Translations under genes and position numbers: made by a program
Assembly (NCBI GenBank): GCA_000149265.1
Contig: CH002936.1
Span: 87,444 to 151,443, forward strand
Source of the DNA: Ciona savignyi
Taxonomy: Eukaryota > Chordata > Ascidiacea > Phlebobranchia > Cionidae
Length of the DNA stretch: 64,000 nt
Direction of reading: 5' to 3'
In this document: positions 51,801 to 52,388 of the stretch, piece after piece
How the letters are laid out: each line of letters begins with the position of its first letter
Numbering within the stretch: position 1 is the first letter of the stretch
Notes under the pieces: model-generated
What the model saw: only the letters and a program-made list of their open reading frames with translations
Databases searched by the model: none
What the model was told of the DNA's origin: nothing

Positions 51801-52388
51801 TAGTAACGGTAACTTATTACAGAGTGTATAACATGAATTCGAATTTAGTTAACTTAAAATAACAATAAATATAAATATGCTATATTTTAAAACGTAGACT
51901 GAATCATACTTTAAAATTTTTATACCGCTATCTGTTAGAGCACTGTATGTCTGTCTATTAAGTGGAAACTAAGCAACAGCAGTGTCCATGTCTATTACAT
52001 AGCCATCCGTGATTAGGTAAAGAGCACTACACTCTAGTGATTTGGTGGATAGCAAGCCTAGAAAAAATACATCTAATGACCTAGGCTTTGTTGACAGTCA
52101 GTCAGCAGGTCAAAATAATGGCCATTACTGAGAGAAAATTACTGTTCTTATAAATTGCAGGTTACCTGCGCTCTGTATAAGCTGGTCCGTATCGCTTGAA
52201 AGTCGTTTGTAATTCTTTCGTCCACCTCCGATCCCATTGTTATTGATGTTGTAAAGCTGTCCGCTGTTCAGTGGAAAGCTGGCTCGCCGATCAGTTGATT
52301 GGAGGTTGTTATTCACTTCGTGTGTGGAACTTGCGTCCACCGAGTTTTGCCCGAAATCTTTTTGTTTTCTCTTCTTTTTGCCCGGCAT
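70..52388 (-). CDS. DGKZ/DGKI: Type IV diacylglycerol kinase (zeta/iota class), 22 exons, 3' end outside window
   Basis: Phosphorylates diacylglycerol to phosphatidic acid, ending DAG signalling at membranes and in the nucleus. Exons 5'->3' (complement): 52166-52388, 51056-51148, 49910-50000, 25444-25558, 24174-24257, 22747-22821, 21925-21981, 20954-21022, 20207-20242, 19184-19321, 17413-17598, 14741-14823, 12226-12400, 9401-9526, 5092-5209, 3977-4095, 3074-3256, 2572-2678, 2012-2098, 1289-1377, 850-929, 70-118. All introns are GT-AG and phases match at all 21 joins, giving 2383 nt (794 codons plus one base). Domains: two C1 (about residues 174-327), MARCKS-like basic segment (about 328-365), catalytic domain with [15 protein letters not shown] and PLGTGNDL (about 375-520), accessory domain (about 530-750). 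Vertebrate type IV kinases go on to ankyrin repeats and a PDZ ligand, which must lie left of position 1. Family assignment rests on exon-by-exon similarity to DGK zeta/iota as I know them; zeta and iota cannot be told apart. Confidence 0.96.
850..929 (-). CDS. DGKZ/DGKI: DGK exon 21: linker toward C-terminal region
   Basis: Acceptor accctcaccacag|CT, donor AACGCG|gtaagt, phase 1 in and 0 out (80 nt, residues 752-778). Reads [16 protein letters not shown] then [10 protein letters not shown], parallel to [21 protein letters not shown] in zeta. Similarity is moderate but position and phase fit. Confidence 0.9.
930..1288 (-). other. DGK intron 20, almost entirely a SINE
   Basis: This 359-bp intron consists of a SINE (988-1270) between a 17-nt donor side and a G/T-rich acceptor side (930-987). 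Without it only about 75 bp would remain. Confidence 0.75.
988..1270 (-). mobile_element. SINE family 1 (tRNA-like head, TATCC tail)
   Basis: On the minus strand it runs from ctagtctggtggtttagtgc, through a B-box-like ggtt..aaact segment, a body with cccgacgatgggcgcgaggt, to a short (TATCC) tail. Full-length within the intron. Confidence 0.85.
1289..1377 (-). CDS. DGKZ/DGKI: DGK exon 20: beta-rich segment after accessory domain
   Basis: Acceptor ttcccattgcag|C, donor TCTGTTG|gtaaga, phase 2 in and 1 out (89 nt, residues 722-752). Reads [20 protein letters not shown] then GRLDKLCSV. Corresponds to [20 protein letters not shown] of zeta. A SINE begins about 17 nt into the following intron. Confidence 0.94.
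1881..2020. repeat. Partial duplication of DGK exon 19 donor
   Basis: Segment attttaatccaa..actcagggttaa at about 1878-1908 repeats the exon 19 donor region at about 1996-2026 (offset 118 bp). The copy keeps about 15 exonic bases, but its donor is gttact rather than gtaagt. Confidence 0.7.
2012..2098 (-). CDS. DGKZ/DGKI: DGK exon 19: end of accessory domain
   Basis: Acceptor gttttccctag|A, donor AACCCTGA|gtaagt, phase 2 in and 2 out (87 nt, residues 693-722). Reads [20 protein letters not shown] then KRRPSINP; vertebrates have IRI.LRNQA.MVQK.KRR. A copy of the donor and the flanking exon end lies 118 bp downstream in the intron, around 1893-1908. Confidence 0.95.
2572..2678 (-). CDS. DGKZ/DGKI: DGK exon 18: accessory domain
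   Basis: Acceptor gttttcctcag|GGT, donor TGCAG|gttggg, phase 0 in and 2 out (107 nt, residues 658-693). Reads [19 protein letters not shown] then [24 protein letters not shown] and QVDGEPC are hallmarks of DGK accessory domains. A second GT five bases further would give the wrong phase for exon 19, so AG|gttggg is preferred. Confidence 0.96.
3074..3256 (-). CDS. DGKZ/DGKI: DGK exon 17: accessory domain
   Basis: Acceptor ctattttaag|TGC, donor CAGCTG|gtaagt, phase 0/0 (183 nt, residues 597-657). Reads [35 protein letters not shown], then [16 protein letters not shown] few residues are missing between PWGNP and QRHDD where vertebrates have a DHHDFEP segment. The acceptor is followed upstream by a 38-bp AT-rich array. 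Confidence 0.97.
3280..3602. repeat. AT-rich minisatellite, about 38-bp unit
   Basis: About eight units built on ttttagatattttttgtatt and aattttttcttca, starting some 30 bp upstream (in gene sense) of the exon 17 acceptor. The rest of the intron to 3976 shows nothing recognisable. Confidence 0.9.
3977..4095 (-). CDS. DGKZ/DGKI: DGK exon 16: accessory domain
   Basis: Acceptor tttcaacag|AA, donor GTTGTG|gtaagt, phase 1 in and 0 out (119 nt, residues 557-596). Reads [20 protein letters not shown] then [19 protein letters not shown]. Vertebrates: ANPEKFNSRFRNKMFYAG. The split codon G|AA restores the conserved Glu of HESRE. Confidence 0.97.
4320..4539. mobile_element. hAT-like MITE with 8-bp target duplication
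   Basis: A 220-bp GC-richer insert flanked by identical gtttaggc at 4312-4319 and 4540-4547. Ends are imperfect inverted repeats: caggcatggaaaac on the left, cgggggtgggtaac as the reverse complement on the right, close to the CAGGGGTGGGCAAC-type ends of hAT transposons. An internal direct repeat of actgtatctaaccata is seen. No coding capacity. Confidence 0.75.
4789..5020 (+). mobile_element. SINE family 1, head-truncated
   Basis: Body from the tagtcggttgtgtccttgag segment through cccgacggtgggcgcgaggt to the tail attctatcctatcct. Ends 72 bp from exon 15. Confidence 0.85.
5092..5209 (-). CDS. DGKZ/DGKI: DGK exon 15: start of accessory domain
   Basis: Acceptor aaaccccag|GTC, donor TCCAGAG|gtatgc, phase 0 in and 1 out (118 nt, residues 518-557). 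Reads [20 protein letters not shown] then HESR, matching [20 protein letters not shown] of vertebrate kinases. The intron before it holds the BEL/Pao insertion. Confidence 0.97.
5509..5891 (+). repeat. Left LTR of BEL/Pao element
   Basis: Begins TGTTACGGTCACGTG, ends GGCCGCAACA. Contains an intron-like segment from cag|gtatgt (5735) to ttttag (5805), about 71 bp, inside the LTR. The 78-codon ORF here depends on the A of the flanking target site and is not called a gene. Confidence 0.92.
5892..6134 (+). other. Leader of BEL/Pao element with short repeats
   Basis: Just after the left LTR come three agtaactgaaa units alternating with cttcgaagagtttca, forming small hairpin-capable repeats to about 5996. 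The primer-binding site should be here but I cannot assign a tRNA. The stretch to the first ATG at 6135 shows nothing else. Confidence 0.6.
6135..8045 (+). pseudogene. Gag-RT fusion ORF of deleted BEL/Pao element
   Basis: One open frame of 636 codons from the first ATG. Residues about 60-190 are charged with coiled-coil character. Residues about 215-420 ([18 protein letters not shown].., then LPQF..WR, ending near AEIEN) match the DUF1759-type gag of BEL/Pao elements. The frame then jumps by deletion to the RT segment [14 protein letters not shown] with the helix [20 protein letters not shown]; the catalytic YVDD is YVND. A further jump gives a short A17/integrase-linked tail. It lacks zinc knuckles, protease and most of the polymerase, so it cannot encode an active enzyme set. 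Confidence 0.85.
8046..8541 (+). pseudogene. Remnant of pol 3' end and 3' leader of BEL/Pao element
   Basis: Continues in another frame with [17 protein letters not shown] (the LHHF.DAS..GYG motif of BEL RNase H/A17 regions), followed within 25 residues by [17 protein letters not shown], the integrase C-terminal DUF5641-like motif. The near contact of these two motifs shows loss of integrase between them. Ends in a non-coding stretch with the polypurine-like gaggagcca before the right LTR. Confidence 0.75.
8542..8924 (+). repeat. Right LTR of BEL/Pao element
   Basis: Same 383 bp as the left LTR with no difference found by reading, followed by target duplicate ttgta. Confidence 0.92.
9270..9350 (+). 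mobile_element. SINE family 1 fragment
   Basis: Carries taacccgacggtaggcgaaa, the following gatttgacgattg and a cccattcaccgggggataaa end; ends about 50 bp from the exon 14 donor. Confidence 0.7.
9401..9526 (-). CDS. DGKZ/DGKI: DGK exon 14: end of catalytic domain
   Basis: Acceptor caccccacag|GGC, donor GACGAG|gtgagt, phase 0/0 (126 nt, residues 476-517). Reads [18 protein letters not shown], then [15 protein letters not shown]. Vertebrates: GYTDEPVSKIL..G.VVQLDRW.LH. The acceptor and first eight exonic bases are the first unit of an 18-copy, 70-bp tandem array running upstream to about 10760. Confidence 0.97.
9521..10765. repeat. 70-bp minisatellite starting at DGK exon 14 acceptor, 18 copies
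   Basis: Unit boundary gtagccctg recurs at 9521, 9591, 9662, 9732, 9802, 9872, 9942, 10012, 10082, 10154, 10224, 10294, 10364, 10434, 10504, 10574, 10644 and 10714. Read on the minus strand every unit contains ccacag|GGCTACTC, i.e. acceptor plus first eight exon bases, then ttgtcccaaggacgatcaca. No unit has a stop in any minus-strand frame, giving three overlapping 430-500 codon ORFs that are repeat artefacts. Confidence 0.95.
10766..11160. repeat. Degenerate repeat region beyond the 70-bp array
   Basis: Loose repeats of gaagcac(g)a(a)a..ggcc/tgacc phrases and one more diverged unit (tgtcaggctttggtgggagt, about 10920-10975). No gene seen. Confidence 0.55.
11238..11450. mobile_element. MITE family A (purine-rich inverted ends)
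   Basis: Left end ggggaaaagtaaaaggaggg, interior with acacactaaaataaagat, the telomere-like ggttagttctgtgg stretch, right end ttttagtgagcagttttc then ccctccttttg. Opposite orientation to most other copies. Ends are roughly inverted repeats. Confidence 0.75.
12226..12400 (-). CDS. DGKZ/DGKI: DGK exon 13: catalytic core (GGDG, PLGTGND)
   Basis: Acceptor ctctttccag|A, donor GGTGCC|gtaagt, phase 2 in and 0 out (175 nt, residues 417-475). Contains [33 protein letters not shown], then [14 protein letters not shown]. The glycine-rich GGDG and the PLGTGND loop bind ATP and lipid head group and look intact. The acceptor and first 20 exonic nt recur three times upstream (about 12538-12570, 12778-12810, 13021-13053), each fused to a SINE head. 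Confidence 0.98.
12381..13060. repeat. Tandem array of SINE head fused to DGK exon 13 acceptor
   Basis: Motif ctggaaagagggac occurs at 12401 (true site), 12557, 12797 and 13040. Each extra copy joins ggtttcaggttcgaaactga (SINE B-box region) to ttttcggtagaactcgagtc, the complement of acceptor plus first 20 exon bases, followed by a (TA)n tract. Units are about 156, 240 and 243 bp. Confidence 0.92.
13182..13462 (+). mobile_element. SINE family 1
   Basis: Head acagattagcttggtgggtt, B box ggttcaaaact, body cccgacggtgggtgtgag, truncated near gttttcccatgtacaag. Flanking intron to 14740 is AT-rich with loose tttatatttata..cacatttt repeats (13490-13700) and otherwise nothing recognisable. Confidence 0.8.
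14741..14823 (-). CDS. DGKZ/DGKI: DGK exon 12: catalytic domain
   Basis: Acceptor ttcctag|GGT, donor GAAGC|gtgagt, phase 0 in and 2 out (83 nt, residues 390-417). Reads [16 protein letters not shown] then [11 protein letters not shown]. Matches [20 protein letters not shown] of vertebrate zeta. No repeat overlaps either boundary. Confidence 0.97.
14960..15075 (+). repeat. Short (TGCCCACAT) repeats
   Basis: Tandem ctgcccacactgcccacatt phrases around 15015-15065 after a related gtgggcagtgtggccaca. Nothing else recognised from 14824 to 15680. Confidence 0.6.
15688..16769. mobile_element. Non-autonomous piggyBac-like element at a TTAA site
   Basis: About 1.08 kb flanked by TTAA at 15684-15687 and 16770-16773. 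Terminal inverted repeats CTCTTTCACTCCC (15688-15700) and GGGAGGCAAAGAG (16757-16769) match at 11 of 13 positions and resemble piggyBac-type ends. Interior is AT-rich. One minus-strand ORF of 107 codons (16157-16480) contains [17 protein letters not shown]; it is not recognised as transposase. Confidence 0.75.
16733..16758. repeat. Perfect 26-bp palindrome
   Basis: The half-site ccaactcgcgata is followed by its exact reverse complement. It ends two bases into the right inverted repeat of the piggyBac-like element. Confidence 0.9.
17100..17455. repeat. Duplication including DGK exon 11 3' end and donor
   Basis: Copy of the last 39 exon bases plus donor at 17251-17289, 162 bp from the true end at 17413. 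It encodes [13 protein letters not shown] and has donor gtatgc. Flanking cacaggga..caacc phrases repeat too (17172 and 17333), and similar ccccaggg units extend left to about 17100. Confidence 0.88.
17413..17598 (-). CDS. DGKZ/DGKI: DGK exon 11: MARCKS-like basic segment and start of catalytic domain
   Basis: Acceptor caccctctag|TCG, donor AACCAG|gtacga, phase 0/0 (186 nt, residues 328-389). Basic [14 protein letters not shown] and [12 protein letters not shown] correspond to the MARCKS phosphorylation-site-like nuclear localisation segment of zeta; it then reads [16 protein letters not shown] and [13 protein letters not shown], the first catalytic strand and the ATP-loop NPKSGG. The last 39 nt plus donor are repeated at 17251-17289. 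Adjacent Ser residues suggest PKC-type control, as known for zeta (inference). Confidence 0.97.
17600..18200. repeat. Diverged intron repeat array at DGK exon 11 acceptor
   Basis: About seven loose units built on aagggtgaattagagtgttt and taggggtagattatgttgtt. The acceptor tract of exon 11 (complement gagggtgaatc) is the edge unit. No exon bases are copied. Confidence 0.75.
18329..18428. other. Assembly gap (100 N)
   Basis: Exactly 100 N in intron 10, so length is probably nominal. Confidence 0.99.
18950..19160. repeat. 48-bp minisatellite beside DGK exon 10 donor
   Basis: Four near-identical units with caccttat at 18985, 19033, 19081 and 19129; the real donor (caccttaac) follows at 19181. 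On the minus strand each unit has GATAAG|gtgata against the true GTTAAG|gtgaaa. Period divisible by three keeps an 81-codon shadow ORF open. Confidence 0.93.
19184..19321 (-). CDS. DGKZ/DGKI: DGK exon 10: rest of second C1 domain and extension
   Basis: Acceptor acattccag|ATA, donor GTTAAG|gtgaaa, phase 0/0 (138 nt, residues 282-327). Contains [29 protein letters not shown] and [13 protein letters not shown] and H-x3-(S)C are zinc ligands; the EPCSLG and PPTWI extension is typical of DGK C1b. Both ends are repeated: 28 nt of the exon start plus acceptor recur at about 19427-19453, and a 48-bp array with donor look-alikes follows the donor. Confidence 0.97.
19296..19556. repeat. 132-bp tandem duplication including DGK exon 10 acceptor
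   Basis: Exon start and upstream intron are repeated: tatctggaatgtttttatgt at 19319 and tatctggaatgtttatacgt at 19451. The copy retains 28 exon bases with a few changes (encoding IIAISCSWC) and a usable acceptor. Confidence 0.92.
19800..20206. repeat. About 165-bp diverged direct repeats in intron 9
   Basis: Blocks starting at about 19868 and 20031 share taccttttagtat, the acagataaa segment, ccacctttcagtattac and tccaatagtttgt.tgcaat; the third block starts at the exon 9 donor (cttaccttggtat). Confidence 0.7.
20207..20242 (-). CDS. DGKZ/DGKI: DGK exon 9: 36-nt micro-exon in second C1 domain
   Basis: Acceptor tatttttcag|TCC, donor ACCAAG|gtaagg, phase 0/0. Reads [12 protein letters not shown], matching GFQQKFTFHSKE of vertebrate zeta. 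Its donor lies at the edge of about 165-bp diverged intron repeats (from about 19.87 kb) that begin with a similar ttacc-ttttagtat segment. Confidence 0.93.
20300..20563. repeat. 30-bp minisatellite
   Basis: About nine diverging units of ttgtaaggctatcagctgta then cgggctata, in intron 8. Confidence 0.9.
20690..20885. repeat. About 20-bp minisatellite
   Basis: Roughly nine units of gccagtgaccaaaaggcttg, ending about 70 bp from the exon 8 donor without including it. Confidence 0.88.
20954..21022 (-). CDS. DGKZ/DGKI: DGK exon 8: start of second (extended) C1 domain
   Basis: Acceptor ttccaacag|AAC, donor TCTAAG|gtgacg, phase 0/0 (69 nt, residues 247-269). Reads [20 protein letters not shown] then CSK. 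HHWVHRR(K/R)Q(E/D)GKC is a hallmark of type IV kinases; His and CKHC are zinc ligands of the second C1. Confidence 0.97.
21109..21358 (-). mobile_element. SINE family 1
   Basis: TATCC tail (ggataggatagg on plus), body with a deletion in the gggcgcgaggt part, head ending tacaccagactaaccggt. Confidence 0.85.
21925..21981 (-). CDS. DGKZ/DGKI: DGK exon 7: end of first C1 domain
   Basis: Acceptor tttttgcag|ATT, donor CGGGAG|gtaagc, phase 0/0 (57 nt, residues 228-246). Reads [19 protein letters not shown], against INFRCKPSFRESGSRNVRE in vertebrate zeta. The single Cys is the last C1 ligand. Too short for ORF-length detection; called from family similarity and phase. Confidence 0.95.
22060..22290. 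repeat. Loose intron repeats, intron 6
   Basis: Three diverged blocks of aaaagatggtgggttcgaaa then ttattttttaa, upstream in gene sense of the exon 7 acceptor. AT-rich remainder to 22746 unremarkable. Confidence 0.5.
22747..22821 (-). CDS. DGKZ/DGKI: DGK exon 6: first C1 domain, zinc-binding core
   Basis: Acceptor attttcccag|AAA, donor GAACGC|gtaagt, phase 0/0 (75 nt, residues 203-227). Reads [20 protein letters not shown] then PLLER. CSAC plus H-D-Q-C are the central Cys2/His/Cys zinc ligands of C1; vertebrates have RRKCAACKIVVHTPCIEQLE. Confidence 0.96.
22935..23150. mobile_element. MITE family A
   Basis: Inverted purine-rich left end (ggaaggaacgcgaaaagg..ggagggaaaatgc) and right end ttttagtgtccagtttccct..ttttagttttccc, with aaccccag/ctctaaccctatgtttaaaa core. 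Confidence 0.8.
23443..24010 (-). mobile_element. Two degenerate SINE family 1 copies
   Basis: First at 23443-23715 (accaggcagtgtcgggttac..), second at about 23828-23995 (ttctaccctatgattaccac..). Both strongly diverged. The rest of 22822-24173 shows no gene. Confidence 0.65.
24174..24257 (-). CDS. DGKZ/DGKI: DGK exon 5: start of first C1 domain
   Basis: Acceptor gtttttcag|GAA, donor TGTATG|gtgagt, phase 0/0 (84 nt, residues 175-202). Reads [18 protein letters not shown] then [10 protein letters not shown]. The His in HIW and the two Cys are the first zinc ligands of the cysteine-rich C1 domain; DGK iota has SENAVNGEHLWLETNVSGDL at this place. Confidence 0.95.
24525..24804 (-). mobile_element. 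SINE family 1, part of a duplicated pair
   Basis: Full-length-like copy; it and its flank (gaccaagattcacgtg..) are repeated about 400 bp on at 24913-25300. Confidence 0.8.
24913..25204 (-). mobile_element. SINE family 1, second of duplicated pair
   Basis: Nearly the same as the preceding copy, with tail ggataggatattcatgttta on the plus strand. Confidence 0.85.
25287..25450. repeat. 50-bp tandem array containing DGK exon 4 donor
   Basis: cacttacagtccaa occurs at 25287, 25337, 25387 and 25437, exactly 50 bp apart; the last is the real donor. On the minus strand each reads ATTGGACT|gtaagtg. A fifth diverged copy (cacctacagtctaa) is near 24885. Confidence 0.95.
25444..25558 (-). CDS. DGKZ/DGKI: DGK exon 4: KAI linker before the C1 domains
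   Basis: Acceptor gttttccag|G, donor GATTGGACT|gtaagtg, phase 2 in and 0 out (115 nt, residues about 136-174). Reads [16 protein letters not shown] and ends [11 protein letters not shown]. Vertebrate zeta and iota have KAI(T/S)(K/R)(S/A)GLQHL and ..(T/V)DWSE here, so placement is secure. The donor end is the last unit of a 50-bp tandem array (25287-25450) carrying three more copies of the donor and the last 8 exonic bases. Confidence 0.93.
26039..26538 (-). CDS. GC-rich open patch in the 24-kb intron, possible alternative exon or small nested gene
   Basis: An AT-rich intron contains a CpG-bearing patch open in more than one minus-strand frame. One frame starts at ATG 26449 ([16 protein letters not shown]..) and runs 136 codons to a TAG at 26039, with a possible phase-1 donor ATCC|gtaaaag. 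Another frame, after an acceptor cacctag around 26489, reaches GCGAA|gtaacg at 26345 in phase 2 and would join exon 4 (..LYPAK|KAIQ). Composition and location suggest function, but no domain is recognisable and the frame is undecided. Confidence 0.3.
26980..27090 (+). repeat. Short tandem repeat, about 38 bp
   Basis: Three units of aaatttctggactttttctc plus aaactttctggactt. Confidence 0.85.
27757..27963. mobile_element. MITE family A
   Basis: gagggaaagaagggaagggg on the left, gcagtttcccttcttacctt and ttttagttttccc on the right. Confidence 0.75.
28190..28402. mobile_element. MITE family A, well preserved
   Basis: Left ggggcaacactaaaaaaggg, then gggaaactgctcactagaat; right ttttagtgtgcagttccac to ctccttttacttttcccg. 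Confidence 0.85.
28560..28712. mobile_element. MITE family A fragment, reverse orientation
   Basis: acactaaaatgagtattagt, ggggttagagttggggttaa core and gagcagttttctcttccctg end. Confidence 0.6.
30790..30968. mobile_element. MITE family A, left end missing
   Basis: Core aactaaccctaactccaaac and right end tactgcagtttccccgcctt..cttagttttccccttat. Confidence 0.7.
31290..31375 (+). repeat. Short tandem repeat (GGGACAAGTCGTCAAAT)
   Basis: Three units of ggggtaaaaaggggacaagt plus cgtcaaata, 31-33 bp each. Confidence 0.85.
31855..31955. mobile_element. MITE family A fragment, reverse orientation
   Basis: catggggttggagttagggt, ccatggttttagtgagcagg and tccatttaatgttgccc. Confidence 0.65.
34194..34425. 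mobile_element. MITE family A, well preserved
   Basis: Left ggggcaacactaaagtaagg, right ttttaatgtgcagttttcct..ttttagttttccc. Confidence 0.85.
34508..34606 (-). mobile_element. SINE family 2 (tRNA-like)
   Basis: On the minus strand a tRNA-like A-box region (gccgaatggttaacgcgac) and a 3' catcatgggttcgaaac B-box-like segment separated by about 60 bp. About 100 bp long. Confidence 0.75.
35383..35955. repeat. About 25-bp minisatellite (CCCAACATTAA/CCCAACAACACAAA), spans a gap
   Basis: Alternating short phrases cccaacattaa and cccaacaacacaaa, over 20 in number, resembling variant telomere-like motifs but interspersed. Interrupted by 100 N at 35636-35735, so true length is unknown. Confidence 0.95.
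35636..35735. other. Assembly gap (100 N) in minisatellite
   Basis: The array probably collapsed during assembly. Confidence 0.99.
36645..36880. repeat. Direct duplication, about 125 bp
   Basis: tactgtacatttaagagcat and taccgtacattttagagcat start two blocks, both followed by a tgtatgtttt..gacca-atag segment. Confidence 0.8.
37240..37550. repeat. Direct duplication, about 150 bp
   Basis: Two blocks of cagccttaata..ggaaccgtattactatt, taaagttatcat and cta-aaatatacaaa-gggtta. Confidence 0.85.
37648..37850. mobile_element. MITE family A, well preserved
   Basis: gggcaacaccttaaaggagg left end, gtgcagtttcccctttcccc and ttttagtttttcccg right end. Confidence 0.88.
39019..39114 (+). mobile_element. 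SINE family 2
   Basis: tcgtgtgtccgaatggttaa head, catcatgggtacgaaacttg tail end. Confidence 0.78.
39970..40250. repeat. Low-copy repeats of CGACCCCTTT
   Basis: Four loose units of (gcg/c)acccctttt..aata.attg.aattttc between 40010 and 40130 and an end gcgacccctaaaagcgcgac. Possibly a decayed DNA transposon; ends not resolved. Confidence 0.45.
40948..41285. mobile_element. MITE family A with duplicated right end
   Basis: Full copy to about 41158 followed at 41221-41282 by a second right end (ttttagtgtgcagtttccct..ttttagtttttcccgg). Confidence 0.82.
41690..41845 (+). mobile_element. SINE family 1, partial
   Basis: tagctagctggttatttttt, cattgcctgaatctagtaga, ctgcaatagctccggtctat. Confidence 0.7.
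42226..42327 (-). mobile_element. SINE family 2
   Basis: gattcgatcccatgatgggc end and caaccattccgtaacacaac head. A second, shorter remnant is at 42657-42717. Confidence 0.72.
43277..43381 (+). mobile_element. SINE family 2 with inverted head
   Basis: Minus-oriented tatcggtcgcgttaaccatt directly abuts plus-oriented gaccgatacatatacagatt..catcatggtttcgaaac. Confidence 0.65.
43832..44022. mobile_element. MITE family A
   Basis: aacactaccataaggaaaag left, ttttagtgtgcagtttcccg..ttttagtttcccccc right. Confidence 0.82.
45660..46055 (-). mobile_element. Two SINE family 2 copies
   Basis: 45660-45754 (ttgaacccatgatgggcttg..cggcctcacgg) and 45957-46055 (tttaaacccataattgaatg..ggccacacg). Confidence 0.75.
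46318..46606. mobile_element. MITE family A interrupted by gap
   Basis: Left half to 46435, right half from 46536; the 100 N fall in the middle of the element. Confidence 0.8.
46436..46535. other. Assembly gap (100 N)
   Basis: Exactly 100 N within a MITE copy. Confidence 0.99.
46640..46852. mobile_element. MITE family A, two half-copies head to head
   Basis: A reverse-oriented half (gggaaactgcacagttaaat..gttctggggttaaacttag) runs into a forward half (aactctaatgccctaatctt..ttttagtgttgctcg), giving a large inverted repeat. Confidence 0.72.
48066..48152 (+). mobile_element. SINE family 2
   Basis: atcgtgtggccgaattgtta head, aaacggtcttagggacaagc end. Confidence 0.72.
48712..48860. repeat. Short tandem repeats (GACGAAAA..GAAGGACAATT)
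   Basis: Four loose units, about 33 bp, of ttgacgaaaaccgaaggaca; related ttgacgaaaaagaaaggt phrases continue to 48955. The 118-codon ORF over it is low complexity. Confidence 0.75.
49435..49530 (+). repeat. 15-bp tandem repeat (CAGAAAAATGTCTTC)
   Basis: About six units of caacagaaaaatgtctt. Ends 380 bp from DGK exon 3 donor. Confidence 0.85.
49910..50000 (-). CDS. DGKZ/DGKI: DGK exon 3: N-terminal region, junction to KAI motif
   Basis: Acceptor tatttcag|AC, donor TACAA|gtaaaa, phase 1 in and 2 out (91 nt). Reads [18 protein letters not shown] then [11 protein letters not shown], and the split AA|G codon gives Lys before KAIQKAG in exon 4. If the donor were not used the frame would stop at once (TAA), so a short three-exon nested gene is the alternative. 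The S-Y-K/R-KAI similarity to vertebrate DGK iota favours the spliced reading. Confidence 0.68.
51056..51148 (-). CDS. DGKZ/DGKI: DGK exon 2: N-terminal region
   Basis: Acceptor tttaaacag|GC, donor TTTG|gtatgt, phase 1 in and 1 out (93 nt). The spliced G|GC codon gives Gly, then [18 protein letters not shown], then [12 protein letters not shown]. No stop in the required frame, and the flanks are strongly AT-rich. Ser/Glu/Lys-rich, no known domain. Too short to have a long ORF of its own; found by following the phase-1 donor of exon 1. Confidence 0.7.
52166..52388 (-). CDS. DGKZ/DGKI: DGK exon 1: basic N-terminus with start codon
   Basis: Starts at ATG 52388 with [12 protein letters not shown], preceded by an in-frame TGA with no convincing acceptor between, so it is probably the first coding exon. 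74 codons plus one base; donor is G|gtaacc (phase 1). The rest is polar, Asn/Ser-rich, with RRASF (a possible basophilic kinase site) and RLSSD. No domain recognised. It is linked to the kinase because exons 2 and 3 follow in phase 1 and the chain ends ..NSYK|KAIQ, mirroring the VSYR|KAI junction of vertebrate DGK iota. The link to exon 4 crosses a 24-kb intron and is inference. Confidence 0.72.
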
